Part shown: piece after piece, positions 52,738 through 61,342 of the stretch
How positions within the stretch are numbered: position 1 is the stretch's first letter
How the letters are laid out: each line of letters starts with the position of its first letter
Source of the DNA: an uncultured Ruegeria sp.
GTDB taxonomy: Bacteria > Pseudomonadota > Alphaproteobacteria > Rhodobacterales > Rhodobacteraceae
Direction: 5' to 3'
Assembly: GCF_947497005.1 (NCBI RefSeq)
Contig: NZ_CANMFF010000017.1
Location: 1 to 64,000 of the forward strand
Length of the DNA stretch: 64,000 nt
The notes under the pieces: model-generated
Told to the model about the DNA's origin: nothing
The model's input: only the letters and a program-made list of their open reading frames with translations
Database searches by the model: none
Translations under genes and position numbers: made by a program

Positions 52738-53487
52738 ATGCAAGACACGCGCCTCACACCGCTTTTGTCCATTGCGGGCCTCGTGGCGTTGTGGATTGTT
52801 GCGGCCTCTCTGACAGCAGATCCGCAAGTTCTGCCACAGCCCTGGGACTTGATCCCACGTTTTAAACAGGAACTGGTATCGGGCGAATTGCCGCGCAGCC
52901 TTGGTGTGACTTTGGTGCGCGTGATCTGGGCTTTCGCATTGGCAATGACCTTGGGAACGATCATTGGGCTGTCCATGGGGCGTTCGGATGCGCTGAACCG
53001 CTGGCTCGACCCGTGGTTGGTCATTTTCCTGAACCTGCCCGCGTTGGTATTGATCGTGCTGTGCTATCTCTGGATCGGATTGACCGAGGCAGCGGCAATC
53101 ACAGCCGTGACATTGAACAAAATTCCCAATGTCGCGACGATCCTGCGCGAAGGCGGCAGAGCGCTGAGCCCGGATTTGGACGCGATGGCCCAAGTTTACC
53201 AGCTGCCGAGGCAAACGCGACTGCGACATGTGATCCTGCCGCAGCTGACCCCATTTATCGCCGCTGCTGCAAGGTCGGGGCTTTCCCTGATCTGGAAGGT
53301 CGTGCTTGTGGTCGAATTTCTGGGGCGTTCATCTGGTGTTGGATTTCAAATCCACTTGTATTTTCAGCTGTTTGATGTGGCGATGGTGCTTGTCTATGCG
53401 TTTTCCTTCATTGCGGTCATGCTGATCGTCGAATGGCTGGTTTTGCAACCATGGGAGCGTAAGGCACGGCGGTGGAGAGCTGTATGA
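52738..53487 (+). CDS. NitT/TauT-type ABC permease
   Basis: A protein of 249 residues with about six membrane helices and the EAA-type loop in GRALSPDLDAMAQVYQLPRQTRLRHVILPQLTPFI (in pieces). It belongs to the BPD-type permeases of aliphatic sulfonate/nitrate systems. AGGAA before the ATG at 52738 supports this start. It overlaps the ATPase gene by ATGA. Confidence 0.9.
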   Translation: MQDTRLTPLLSIAGLVALWIVAASLTADPQVLPQPWDLIPRFKQELVSGELPRSLGVTLVRVIWAFALAMTLGTIIGLSMGRSDALNRWLDPWLVIFLNLPALVLIVLCYLWIGLTEAAAITAVTLNKIPNVATILREGGRALSPDLDAMAQVYQLPRQTRLRHVILPQLTPFIAAAARSGLSLIWKVVLVVEFLGRSSGVGFQIHLYFQLFDVAMVLVYAFSFIAVMLIVEWLVLQPWERKARRWRAV

Positions 53488-54080
53488 TCCGCATTGACAT
53501 CCGACAGAAACGCTTTGGCAACGATGTCGTCTTGGGACCCGTCTCCTTTGATATCGCTGCGGGGGAAACGATCGCGCTGACCGGACCATCGGGTATCGGC
53601 AAGACCACTCTGCTCCGGTTGGTGGCCGGTATTGATCCCGACTTTGACGGCCAAATCGTACGGCCGGATCGGCTGGCGATTGTGTTTCAAGAACCCACCT
53701 TGCTGCCCTGGCGTTCCGCTTCTGATAATCTGATCCTGGTCCACCCGAGCTTGTCTCGCGCTGATGTTGAGGCCGCTCTGACAGACGTCGGTTTGGACGG
53801 AAAGGGGAATTTGTTTCCCGGTCAACTGTCCCTGGGTCAGCAGCGCCGCTTGTCGCTGGCGCGCGCCTTTGCCGGGCAGCCCGAGTTTTTGATTATGGAC
53901 GAGCCTTTTGTGTCTCTGGACGCCGAAACAGCCGAAACGATGCTGACCCTGACCGAGGATCTGATCGCGCAGCATGGCCCGGCCACCCTGTTCGTGACCC
54001 ACTCCCAATCCGAAGCACAACGTCTTTCCAATCGGATACTCAACCTGATATCCGGGCGGGACGGGGCCGTTTTGGGTTAG
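53484..54080 (+). CDS. NitT/TauT-type ABC ATPase
   Basis: A protein of 198 residues with Walker A (GPSGIGKTT), a Q-loop (FQEPTLLPWRS), signature LSLGQQRRLSLARA (the usual G is replaced by L in LSGGQ), Walker B FLIMDEPF and the H-loop VTHSQSEA. It is somewhat short for the family because the C-terminus is trimmed. It pairs with the upstream permease. It ends 3 bp before the convergent pqqE stop. Confidence 0.9.
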   Translation: MIRIDIRQKRFGNDVVLGPVSFDIAAGETIALTGPSGIGKTTLLRLVAGIDPDFDGQIVRPDRLAIVFQEPTLLPWRSASDNLILVHPSLSRADVEAALTDVGLDGKGNLFPGQLSLGQQRRLSLARAFAGQPEFLIMDEPFVSLDAETAETMLTLTEDLIAQHGPATLFVTHSQSEAQRLSNRILNLISGRDGAVLG

Positions 54081-54083
54081 GGT

Positions 54084-55199
54084 TTACTCCGCAGGCTCGG
54101 TTGCTGCTCCGGGTGAATGGCGATAGACGAAAGGTGCGTCCGCTTTGGCGGCATGTTCGTTCGCCTGATCCTGCAATGCCTGATGATGGGGCGACTTGAT
54201 GCAAACAGGATCGGTGGCGCTTGCGTCTCCGACAATGGCCATGGCCTGACAGCGGCAGCCACCGAAATCTATGGTTTTTCGCTCGCAGGATTTGCAGGGG
54301 TCTGCCATCCAGTCCGTCCCGCGATATGCATTGAACGCAGAGCTGTTGTACCAGATATCCGCAAGCGCTTTGTCCTGTACCCGATCAAATGTCAGATGCG
54401 GAATGGATTGCGCCGCATGGCAGGGCAAAACCTGACCATCCGGTGCCACGTTCAGCCCGGTGTTACCCCAACCACCCATACATCGCTTGGGATAGTCATC
54501 ATGATAGTCCGCCGGGACATAATCGATAACCAACTGTCCTTTCAGGTCTCTTCGCGCCTCGGTTACCAGCTTCGTCACTTGCTGCGCCTGTTCCCGCGTG
54601 GGCATCAAAGCATCCCGGTTCTTCAAAGCCCAGCCGTGGAACTGCACCGTTGCAACCTCAATTCGTCGTGCGCCCATCTCTTGTGCCAGTTCCAGCGCGC
54701 GTGGCAGTTGGTGCGCATTGTGGCAGTGCAGGACAAAGTTCAGGGTCAGCGGGAACCCGATGTGTTTGATCCATTCGATCGTTTGCATCTTTCGGTCAAA
54801 CCCGCCCCGGTAACCGCCCACCTTATCCGCCATCACCGCGTCAGTGCCTTGAAGAGACAGCTGGATATGGTCTAGACCGGCCTCATCCAATTCATTCAGG
54901 CGACGTTCGGACAGGCCGATCGCTGAAGTGATCAGGTTGGTATACAGCCCGGCCTCACGCGCGGATTTGACCAACGCAACCAGATCGCGGCGAGACGCGG
55001 GTTCGCCACCAGAAAGGTGCAATTGCAACACACCAAGAGCAGCGGCTTCTTGGAAAACACGTGCCCAAGTCTCGGTATCCAACTCGCTGTCGAGCTTCGC
55101 CATTTCGACTGGATTGGAGCAATAGGGGCAGGATAGCGGGCAACGATGTGTCAACTCGGCCAGCATGGCGATTGGGGGTGGGGCTTTCGCTTGCATCAA
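54084..55199 (-). CDS. pqqE: PqqE, radical SAM enzyme of PQQ biosynthesis
   Basis: A protein of 371 residues. The radical SAM cluster motif CPLSCPYC lies at residues 20-27 with the GGEPASRRD SAM segment. C-terminal SPASM cysteines are in LPCHAA, CKSCERKTIDFGGCRCQA. It forms the Glu-Tyr carbon bond in PqqA with PqqD as chaperone. It starts with ATGA overlap at the pqqD stop and is the last gene of pqqABCDE. Confidence 0.97.
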   Translation of the reverse strand: MMQAKAPPPIAMLAELTHRCPLSCPYCSNPVEMAKLDSELDTETWARVFQEAAALGVLQLHLSGGEPASRRDLVALVKSAREAGLYTNLITSAIGLSERRLNELDEAGLDHIQLSLQGTDAVMADKVGGYRGGFDRKMQTIEWIKHIGFPLTLNFVLHCHNAHQLPRALELAQEMGARRIEVATVQFHGWALKNRDALMPTREQAQQVTKLVTEARRDLKGQLVIDYVPADYHDDYPKRCMGGWGNTGLNVAPDGQVLPCHAAQSIPHLTFDRVQDKALADIWYNSSAFNAYRGTDWMADPCKSCERKTIDFGGCRCQAMAIVGDASATDPVCIKSPHHQALQDQANEHAAKADAPFVYRHSPGAATEPAE

Positions 55200-55468
55200 A
55201 TCACATCCAGAAAACGCCGCGCCCGCAGGGCATCCAGAAAACCCGAACTGTCTTCGGCGATTTGATCATTCGGGGCGTTGTATTTTTCCGACAATATCGC
55301 TGTGATTTGGTCAAAACTGCGCTGGCCGTCGACTTCAGCCAAAATCGCATGTCCAACCTGATCCAACGTCACGGCCCTTTCTGGTGCCAATAAAACCCAT
55401 TTATCCCGTACGGAATCGAAATGGATGCGCACACCACGCGGGAGCAATGGGATCTCCTGCGCCAGCAT
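55196..55468 (-). CDS. pqqD: PqqD, peptide chaperone
   Basis: A protein of 90 residues. It has the RRE-type fold pattern: PLLPRGVRIHFDSVRDKWVLLAPERAVTLDQVGHAIL (in pieces), then the helical LSEKYNAPNDQIAEDSSGFLDAL. It binds PqqA and presents it to PqqE. The ATG at 55468 shares its A with the pqqC stop (TGATG), so coupling is tight; the longer frame to 55573 is spurious. Confidence 0.95.
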   Translation of the reverse strand: MLAQEIPLLPRGVRIHFDSVRDKWVLLAPERAVTLDQVGHAILAEVDGQRSFDQITAILSEKYNAPNDQIAEDSSGFLDALRARRFLDVI

Positions 55469-56217
55469 CACGATGCCCGCCGCATCAGAAGACCTGTGTC
55501 CGGTTTCCAGGCTCCCGGTGGAGTGCGGGCGGGCTCGACATAGGCACCCCACAGGGCATCCAGTTGTGACCACAGAACATCTGTCTTGAAAATTAGAGCC
55601 TTGGCCGCAGCATCCTGCTTTTCAGCAGTATCCGAATGATCCAATACCCACGCCAGACCAAAAGCCACGTCTTTCGGGGCTTCTTTTAGGCGATTGCGGA
55701 AATAGGACAAGGATCTGTCGTCCGCAAAATCGTAGTGTTGAAGCAGACCCGCAATCCTGCTGGCGTGAATTTTCGGCGCAAAAAGTTCCGTAAGCGAAGC
55801 CGCAACGGCCTCAAGCAGCGTCTTTTCGCGGACAAATCGCACATAGGCATCCACCGCGAATTTGGTGGCAGGCAAGACGCCCTCGCACGAGGCGACGTAG
55901 TCCGGATCAAGCCCGACCGCCTCGGCCAGCCGCAACCAGCGCCTGATGCCCCCCTCGTTCTCATCGGTGCCGTCATGATCTTCAATCCGTGACCGCCAGG
56001 CGCGGCGTAGGGCCGAATCTTCGACCCGAGACATGAAGGCGGCGTCTTTCATCGGGATGGAATGCTGGTAATAATACCGGTTGATCACCCAGGCGCGGAC
56101 TTCATCGGGGGTACATTGACCGCCGTGCAGGCGATGATGAAAGGGGTGCAGGTCGTGATAGCGCTCGGCCCCGATCTGGCGCAGCCGGTCCTCAAAATCG
56201 TCGCGACTTTGGGTCAT
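55468..56217 (-). CDS. pqqC: PqqC, pyrroloquinoline-quinone synthase
   Basis: A protein of 249 residues of the PqqC oxidase family: YHDLHPFHHRLHGGQC, WVINRYYYQHSIPMKDA and RIEDHDGTDENEGGI, with the histidines and arginines of the active site. It catalyses the last oxidation and ring closure of PQQ. The ATG at 56217 overlaps the pqqB stop (ATGA), which decides the start over a frame opening at 56265. Confidence 0.97.
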   Translation of the reverse strand: MTQSRDDFEDRLRQIGAERYHDLHPFHHRLHGGQCTPDEVRAWVINRYYYQHSIPMKDAAFMSRVEDSALRRAWRSRIEDHDGTDENEGGIRRWLRLAEAVGLDPDYVASCEGVLPATKFAVDAYVRFVREKTLLEAVAASLTELFAPKIHASRIAGLLQHYDFADDRSLSYFRNRLKEAPKDVAFGLAWVLDHSDTAEKQDAAAKALIFKTDVLWSQLDALWGAYVEPARTPPGAWKPDTGLLMRRAS

Positions 56218-57110
56218 AGCGTGATCTCCATTCCATCCCGACCTATCGTCCAGCCTTTGGCGCACGCCTGCGCATTCTCGGCACTGTTCGGGCGCAGAAC
56301 CGGGTTGGTGTTGTTCATATGGACGAACACCTTGCGTCCGATCTGCATATCAGCAAAGCCAGCAATCGAGCCTTCGGGACCGTCCATCGACATATGCCCC
56401 ATACGTTTGCCTGTTTTCTGACCCAGGCCGGTCCGCACCATCTCATCATCCTGCCAAAGCGTGCCATCAAAAAATAAGAGGTCGGCCCCATCAAGCTGCG
56501 CGCGTAGTTCTGGCGTCAATGCAGCGCAGCCCGGGATGTAATAAGCCGACTTTCCTTGCGTGTGCAGCGCTACCCCAACGGTCTGTTCGCCGACCAGATC
56601 CGTTTGGACATGTTCCCCTTCCAGATACAGAGGCACTTTTCCGGGCACTGGAAACAGGGTCGCAGTGAGGTTTGTAACCAGTTCAAAGGGCTCATTCAGC
56701 AAGATCGGCCTGCGTTTCACGACTGAGGCGTTCAGGGCATCGAAAATCGGGTTTTCTGCAATCACGTCATGAATGCTGTTGGTGGCAAACAACGTGAAGG
56801 GCTGCATCTCACGCAACGTGAGCAGGCCGGCCACATGGTCGATATCCCCGTTTGTCACCAGCACTGATTGAACCGGCATCTCTCGCAACCCTGTAGGAAA
56901 CAGGAGGGGTGTATTGCCCAGTTGTATGCGAATATCCGGAGAAGCGTTCAGAATGGCCCAGTTCTGGCCATCGGGGGACACGGCGAGCGACGATTGCGTT
57001 TGCGCGGGAATTTCTCCGCGTCGTGCAAGATTGCAGTTTTCGCAACCGCAGTTCCATTGCGGAAGGCCGCCTCCAGCAGCGGCCCCAAGTATTATTGCGC
57101 GCAACGTCAT
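56214..57110 (-). CDS. pqqB: PqqB, metallo-beta-lactamase-fold hydroxylase
   Basis: A protein of 298 residues. It has the N-terminal RAIILGAAAGGGLPQWNCGCENC typical of PqqB (in pieces), TNGDIDHVAGL at the metal-binding region and a C-terminal FVHMNNTNPVL. It acts as a non-haem iron hydroxylase of the cross-linked intermediate in PQQ synthesis. It starts 23 bp after the pqqA stop. Confidence 0.96.
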   Translation of the reverse strand: MTLRAIILGAAAGGGLPQWNCGCENCNLARRGEIPAQTQSSLAVSPDGQNWAILNASPDIRIQLGNTPLLFPTGLREMPVQSVLVTNGDIDHVAGLLTLREMQPFTLFATNSIHDVIAENPIFDALNASVVKRRPILLNEPFELVTNLTATLFPVPGKVPLYLEGEHVQTDLVGEQTVGVALHTQGKSAYYIPGCAALTPELRAQLDGADLLFFDGTLWQDDEMVRTGLGQKTGKRMGHMSMDGPEGSIAGFADMQIGRKVFVHMNNTNPVLRPNSAENAQACAKGWTIGRDGMEITL

Positions 57111-57133
57111 CTAGTGTTGGCGCTTGCGGCTGA

Positions 57134-57235
57134 TCAGATCAGGCCGCCACCACGCTCATCATCATGATCGGGGCCGTACATATTGATTTCCATGCCGCAC
57201 TCGATTTCGCGGATAACAGGTTTGCTCCAAGCCAT
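57134..57235 (-). CDS. pqqA: PqqA, PQQ precursor peptide
   Basis: A peptide of 33 codons: MAWSKPVIREIECGMEINMY followed by GPDHDDERGGGLI. Glu16 and Tyr20 in the EINMY motif are the residues crosslinked to form PQQ. AGGAGGAGG lies upstream of the start. It is the first gene of pqqABCDE, which is read leftward, and too short for routine gene lists. Confidence 0.96.
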   Translation of the reverse strand: MAWSKPVIREIECGMEINMYGPDHDDERGGGLI

Positions 57236-57302
57236 ATCGGGGTCCTCCTCCTAAGATGTGCTTGCAATCAATGTGGCAGGTCTCATGCGCCCGTGCGACT
57301 CT

Positions 57303-57322
57303 TAATTCATAAGAAGGAATTA
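57303..57322. promoter_or_regulatory. Dyad upstream of pqqA
   Basis: TAATTC-ATAAGAAG-GAATTA has perfect 6-bp arms, about 68 bp before the pqqA start and just downstream of the response-regulator gene. It contains TTCTTAT on the minus strand, the half-site also seen in the dyad at 48721-48739. It is a candidate regulator site for pqq expression. Confidence 0.4.
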
Positions 57323-57337
57323 GACTTTGGTCGGTAC

Positions 57338-58021
57338 TCAGGTGTCATCCAACAACGGAGCAACCCCTTGAAGGCAAAAGCCTTGATTGCGTATCGTTAT
57401 GATTTCAAAACCAAAATCATCGGATACTAACTTTTTGCGCAGATAGCCTATGTAGACATCGACCACATTTTCGTTACTGGATCTCTCCTGCGACCAAAGC
57501 GTGTCAAACAGCTCACCGCGTGATATCGGAGATCCGGCTTTGCTGTTGAGCAGCATGAGCAGATCGAACTCGCGTTCAGTCAGCGCGATGCTAGTCTCTC
57601 CGATGGCCAGGGTTCGGTCTTGCGCCGATATCCGGGCAGGATCCGGGCGTTGCGAGAGCACCCGTTGTTCCTGCACCTGTAGCCGGGCGACAAGTTCGTC
57701 AAAGCTGAAGGGCTTCACGACATAGTCGTCAGCTCCGGCCTCAAGCCCGGCGGCGCGATGATCGACGTCAGAGAGGGCCGACAACATCAGGATAGGAATC
57801 GCGACACCAGCCGTGCGCGCAGCCCGAACCAGTTCGATACCACTGTCTGCGCCCAGCATCACATCAACAATCGCACCCGAGAATTTACCGCTCTTCAATC
57901 GCTCCAGCCCTTGATCAGCGCGGTTTTCCGCTTCGGCTGAGTAGCCGTGCAGTGACAGGCCTCGCACAAGTGCCGAAGCAATTTTTGGGTCGTCATCAAT
58001 GATCAGCAATCTTGAAGCCAT
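57338..58021 (-). CDS. OmpR-type response regulator
   Basis: A protein of 227 residues. The receiver has LIIDDDP and phosphoacceptor Asp53 in IVDVML with the conserved KPF lysine. The winged-helix DNA-binding half has LTEREFDLLMLL and VVDVYIGYLRKKL. It follows the sensor kinase gene by 9 bp and ends just upstream of pqqA, so it is the last gene of the ABC-kinase-regulator operon and a likely controller of pqq and neighbouring genes. Confidence 0.92.
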   Translation of the reverse strand: MASRLLIIDDDPKIASALVRGLSLHGYSAEAENRADQGLERLKSGKFSGAIVDVMLGADSGIELVRAARTAGVAIPILMLSALSDVDHRAAGLEAGADDYVVKPFSFDELVARLQVQEQRVLSQRPDPARISAQDRTLAIGETSIALTEREFDLLMLLNSKAGSPISRGELFDTLWSQERSSNENVVDVYIGYLRKKLVSDDFGFEIITIRNQGFCLQGVAPLLDDT

Positions 58022-58030
58022 GGGATCACA

Positions 58031-59632
58031 CTAAGTCTCTGCCAACGGCAATCGAATGCCGACATTTGTACCGGCACTTGTGCCCAAGGCGCGTTCACGC
58101 GGGACTGGGCTGTCTATCGAGATCGATCCTTTATGCGCCTCGACGACCCATTTGGCCAAGGCCAGCCCGACGCCAAATCCCTGACTGTTTGTTGCTCCGC
58201 TCTGAACAAACCGTTCAAATATCTGATCTTGGGCACTCTCGGGAATACCTGGCCCGTTGTCGGTTATCTGTATCTGAACATTCCCGTCCGCTGATTGACC
58301 AGAAATCGACATTGCTTTGCCATCGCGTGCGTGCCGGATCGCATTGCGCAAAAGGCTGAGTAGAACCTGACGCATCCAGCTTGGATCGCAATGTAATGTA
58401 CAATCCGAGAATTCGCCCGCTTCTAACCGCATGCTGGCGCTGTCGATTTCGGGCTGAATGTCATTCACAACTGTTTGCATTAACGCGCGCAGAGCAATAT
58501 CGCGCAGTTCTAAAGCCAGTTCTCCGCTTTCAGACCGCGCAACACGCAGTAAATCGTCGATGCGCTGGTTCAGTTTTGCAGCACTGGTTTCGATCGTCGC
58601 CAAAGCCTCTGGCGCGGTCTGGTTGTCCCGTTGACCAATCTGGGACTCCATCATGATTACCGTCAGCGGTGTGCGTAATTCGTGGCTGATATCAGCAAAA
58701 AAGCGGCGGCGGTTTTCATCAATCCTGGACAAAGTATCGTTCGCCGCGCTGAGTTCCCGTGTCCGCTGAGCAATCGTCTCATTCAACTGGGCCCATTCTG
58801 CCTCAACCTCATCCTGACGCTGCTTCAACGCGGCTGCCATGCGGTTGGTCTCGCCATACAATTGGCCGATCTCGTCGTTGCGAGTTTCTGGCAGCGAAAT
58901 AGCAAAGTCGGATTTGCCGACCTGAACTGCCGCGTTTCGCAGCCGGTCCAGACGAGAGAATTGTGGTCGCACCAACCCAAAGTAAAACCATGCCGTGCTG
59001 AGCAAAGCAAATAGCGCAAGCGCCATTGCGACCCAGGTCAGCGTCAGGCGGGTCCGTTCGATCCCGGCCAATATCGCGTTTCGAAACAACACCTCTGTAT
59101 TCACGGCCTGGCTGAGCAAGGGGTCAAATGCCGATGCAAACGAGTCGATATGAGCGCGCAATCGTGCCTGATCAGCCTCTGTATCAGCAAGCCCGTCCAG
59201 CGTATTGGCCAGCAGCGCTTCCATCCTAGCCAGACCCAGGGATTGGGTTCCGTACCGGGATTGTTCGTCCAGCCCAAGCGACTGAACGGCGGTTACGGCT
59301 TCCTCCACATCGGATCGAAGTTGCAGAAAAGTTGTCCCGATCTGATTCTGGATCGGGGACAGTCGATCCAATCGGGTTTCGACGGATTGACCAGTCTGGA
59401 TCGACTCGGTTGCGATCACAAGAAATGTGGCGGCCTGGGTCGACAAAGTGGCATAGCGCGCCATCCGGGTTTCTGAGGCCAACGCGGTCTCCAGACGGTT
59501 GGCGACGGTTTGCATCCCGAAATAGAGGATGGCCGCCGTCAATAATGTGCCTGACCCAAGCACAACCGCCCCAAGACCTAATCGGGTTTTGAGAAGCAGG
59601 CTGCGTTTCGTGGTTTCGGGCTGGGTCGTCAT
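58031..59632 (-). CDS. Membrane sensor histidine kinase
   Basis: A protein of 533 residues. TM1 lies about 18-40, a periplasmic helical region about 45-195, TM2 about 197-220, HAMP about 222-275, a HisKA with His317 in ADISHELRTP and a HATPase with NAIRHA, DNGPGI and GFGVGL. It senses a periplasmic signal, plausibly alcohol, metal or quinoprotein state. It starts overlapping the ABC permease stop (ATGA) and is paired with the OmpR regulator. Confidence 0.9.
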   Translation of the reverse strand: MTTQPETTKRSLLLKTRLGLGAVVLGSGTLLTAAILYFGMQTVANRLETALASETRMARYATLSTQAATFLVIATESIQTGQSVETRLDRLSPIQNQIGTTFLQLRSDVEEAVTAVQSLGLDEQSRYGTQSLGLARMEALLANTLDGLADTEADQARLRAHIDSFASAFDPLLSQAVNTEVLFRNAILAGIERTRLTLTWVAMALALFALLSTAWFYFGLVRPQFSRLDRLRNAAVQVGKSDFAISLPETRNDEIGQLYGETNRMAAALKQRQDEVEAEWAQLNETIAQRTRELSAANDTLSRIDENRRRFFADISHELRTPLTVIMMESQIGQRDNQTAPEALATIETSAAKLNQRIDDLLRVARSESGELALELRDIALRALMQTVVNDIQPEIDSASMRLEAGEFSDCTLHCDPSWMRQVLLSLLRNAIRHARDGKAMSISGQSADGNVQIQITDNGPGIPESAQDQIFERFVQSGATNSQGFGVGLALAKWVVEAHKGSISIDSPVPRERALGTSAGTNVGIRLPLAET

Positions 59633-60420
59633 GATTTCCGCTTCATCAGACCACGTGCCGGATCATATCCCCATACGGCAATCGTGCACAAAACGACCGT
59701 GGACCCAAGAACCCAGATTAAGGCCCCCCAATTGATCTGCAGGTAAAGCAGGAACCTGATCAACTCGACAACATGCGTGAAGGGATTGAAGGCACAGATA
59801 TCGCGCAGCAAGGGAGAGCTCTCGGCCATTTTCCACAAGGGGTAGAGGGCCGAGGACAGAAAGAACATCGGGAAGATGACAAAGTTCATCACTCCGGCGA
59901 AATTCTCCAGTTGTTTGATGAAACTGGACAGCACCAGACCCAGCGCACCCAACATCAAACCACCCAGAAGCAAACCGGGCAGCACTGCAATATAGCCCGG
60001 CAGGGGCAGGACAATACCGAACAGCGCTGCCAGTGCCAGAAACGTATAGACTTGAAGGATTGAAATTGCCGTTGATCCCAGCAGGCGGCAGAACAACAGC
60101 CACCAGCGCGGGAACGAGCTAGTCAGCAACAGGCGCATCGAACCCATCTCGCGGTCATAAACAAGGCTGAGCGAGCTTTGCATCCCATTAAACAACAGAA
60201 CCATCGCGCACAGACCCGGTACGATGTAGGTCTCATATGTGATGTAGGTCTGATAGGGAGGGATAATCGACAGGCCAAGCGCCGCGCGAAACCCTGCTGC
60301 GAAGATCAATAGCCACACCATTGGCCGGACCAGAGCCGCAAGAAACCGTTCGCGTTGATGGATGAACCGTAGAAACTCGCGCCCGATAATGGCACGTGCG
60401 ACACCCCAGAACCCGCTCAT
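59629..60420 (-). CDS. ABC-2 type permease of the PQQ-alcohol-dehydrogenase system
   Basis: A protein of 263 residues with six membrane segments in the ABC-2 permease layout (REFLRFIHQRERFLAALVRPMVWL; FGIVLPLPGYIAVLPGLLLGG). It matches the permease family named for PQQ-dependent alcohol dehydrogenase systems (PedC type). The ATG at 60420 overlaps the ATPase stop (ATGA). With the ATPase it forms an export-type ABC pair; the cargo is unknown. Confidence 0.85.
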   Translation of the reverse strand: MSGFWGVARAIIGREFLRFIHQRERFLAALVRPMVWLLIFAAGFRAALGLSIIPPYQTYITYETYIVPGLCAMVLLFNGMQSSLSLVYDREMGSMRLLLTSSFPRWWLLFCRLLGSTAISILQVYTFLALAALFGIVLPLPGYIAVLPGLLLGGLMLGALGLVLSSFIKQLENFAGVMNFVIFPMFFLSSALYPLWKMAESSPLLRDICAFNPFTHVVELIRFLLYLQINWGALIWVLGSTVVLCTIAVWGYDPARGLMKRKS

Positions 60421-61163
60421 GCCGGGACCTCGGTTTGGGACAGGAACCAATCGGACAGCGTTTGATCACCTCGTAGGTCGCTTGTCTGTCCACGGGCCAG
60501 AATCTGACCGCGATGCAGCACGAGCAACTGGTCATCGTCGCGCACTTCATCGGTGAGGTGCGTGGCCCAAAGAACACAAAGTCCTTGCGTGGCCAGGTCG
60601 TGCACATGGTCGGTGATCGCCTGCCGCGCTGCGGCATCAAGCCCGACGGTTGGCTCGTCTAATAGCAGCACTGACGGGTCATGCAGAAGGGCGCGCGCCA
60701 ACTCCATGCGGCGGCGATGACCTCCATTCAAATCACGCACCCGTTCTCCGGCACGTTCCCGCATGTTCAACCGGTCCAGCGCCGCGTCGATCCGCGCAGG
60801 AACCTCTGAGCGCGGCAAACCGTGCAGGGCGGCGAAATAGGTCATGTTCTGATATACGGTCAGACCCAGATCCAGAGTTGGTTGCTGAAAGACCACGCCA
60901 AGTTTGCCCAGGGCCTTGCGGGGGGCTTGGCGCAGGTTGCAACCCGCAACACTAATTTCGCCGTCTGGTGCCACAAGCAATCGTGTCAACAGTGATACCA
61001 GAGTCGATTTTCCAGCCCCGTTCGGGCCGAGCAGTCCGCAGAAAGTTCCTGCTGATATCTCGAAAGAAACTGTATCCAAAGCCGCTTTGGTGCCATAGTG
61101 AAAGCTTAACTCGAGTACGGCGAGACCGGGATTGGCTTCTGCCGATTGCCGCGTGTTTGACAT
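60417..61163 (-). CDS. ABC ATPase of the PQQ-alcohol-dehydrogenase system
   Basis: A protein of 248 residues with Walker A (GPNGAGKST), Q-loop (FQQPTLDLGL), signature region (DLNGGHRRRMELARA, where the usual LSGGQ reads LNGGH), Walker B (VLLLDEPTVGLD) and the H-loop ATHLTDE. It energises the downstream permease. GGAGGAAGA before the ATG at 61163 sets the start. It is the first gene of the four-gene operon ending with the response regulator, divergent from the soxY-like gene. Confidence 0.88.
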   Translation of the reverse strand: MSNTRQSAEANPGLAVLELSFHYGTKAALDTVSFEISAGTFCGLLGPNGAGKSTLVSLLTRLLVAPDGEISVAGCNLRQAPRKALGKLGVVFQQPTLDLGLTVYQNMTYFAALHGLPRSEVPARIDAALDRLNMRERAGERVRDLNGGHRRRMELARALLHDPSVLLLDEPTVGLDAAARQAITDHVHDLATQGLCVLWATHLTDEVRDDDQLLVLHRGQILARGQTSDLRGDQTLSDWFLSQTEVPA

Positions 61164-61271
61164 TCTTCCTCCGTCCCGAGCCGTAGGGCTTGACCGCAGC
61201 TTGCAATGTCGGCTCGCGTTTCTCAACCTTCCTGTCTGAGGTGTGACCGCGACTTAAGTATGTGAAGGGTC

Positions 61272-61292
61272 ACGGATATGTTATGTATCCGT
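61272..61292. promoter_or_regulatory. Perfect dyad between the ABC operon and soxY
   Basis: ACGGATA-TGTTATG-TATCCGT has perfect 7-bp arms (21 bp), 50 bp before the soxY-like start in the 179-bp divergent space 61164-61342. It is a strong candidate operator for one or both operons. Confidence 0.6.
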
Positions 61293-61342
61293 ACAGTGGT
61301 GACGCAGTAACATCGGCGTCAGACTAATGAGAAAGGGCCGCA

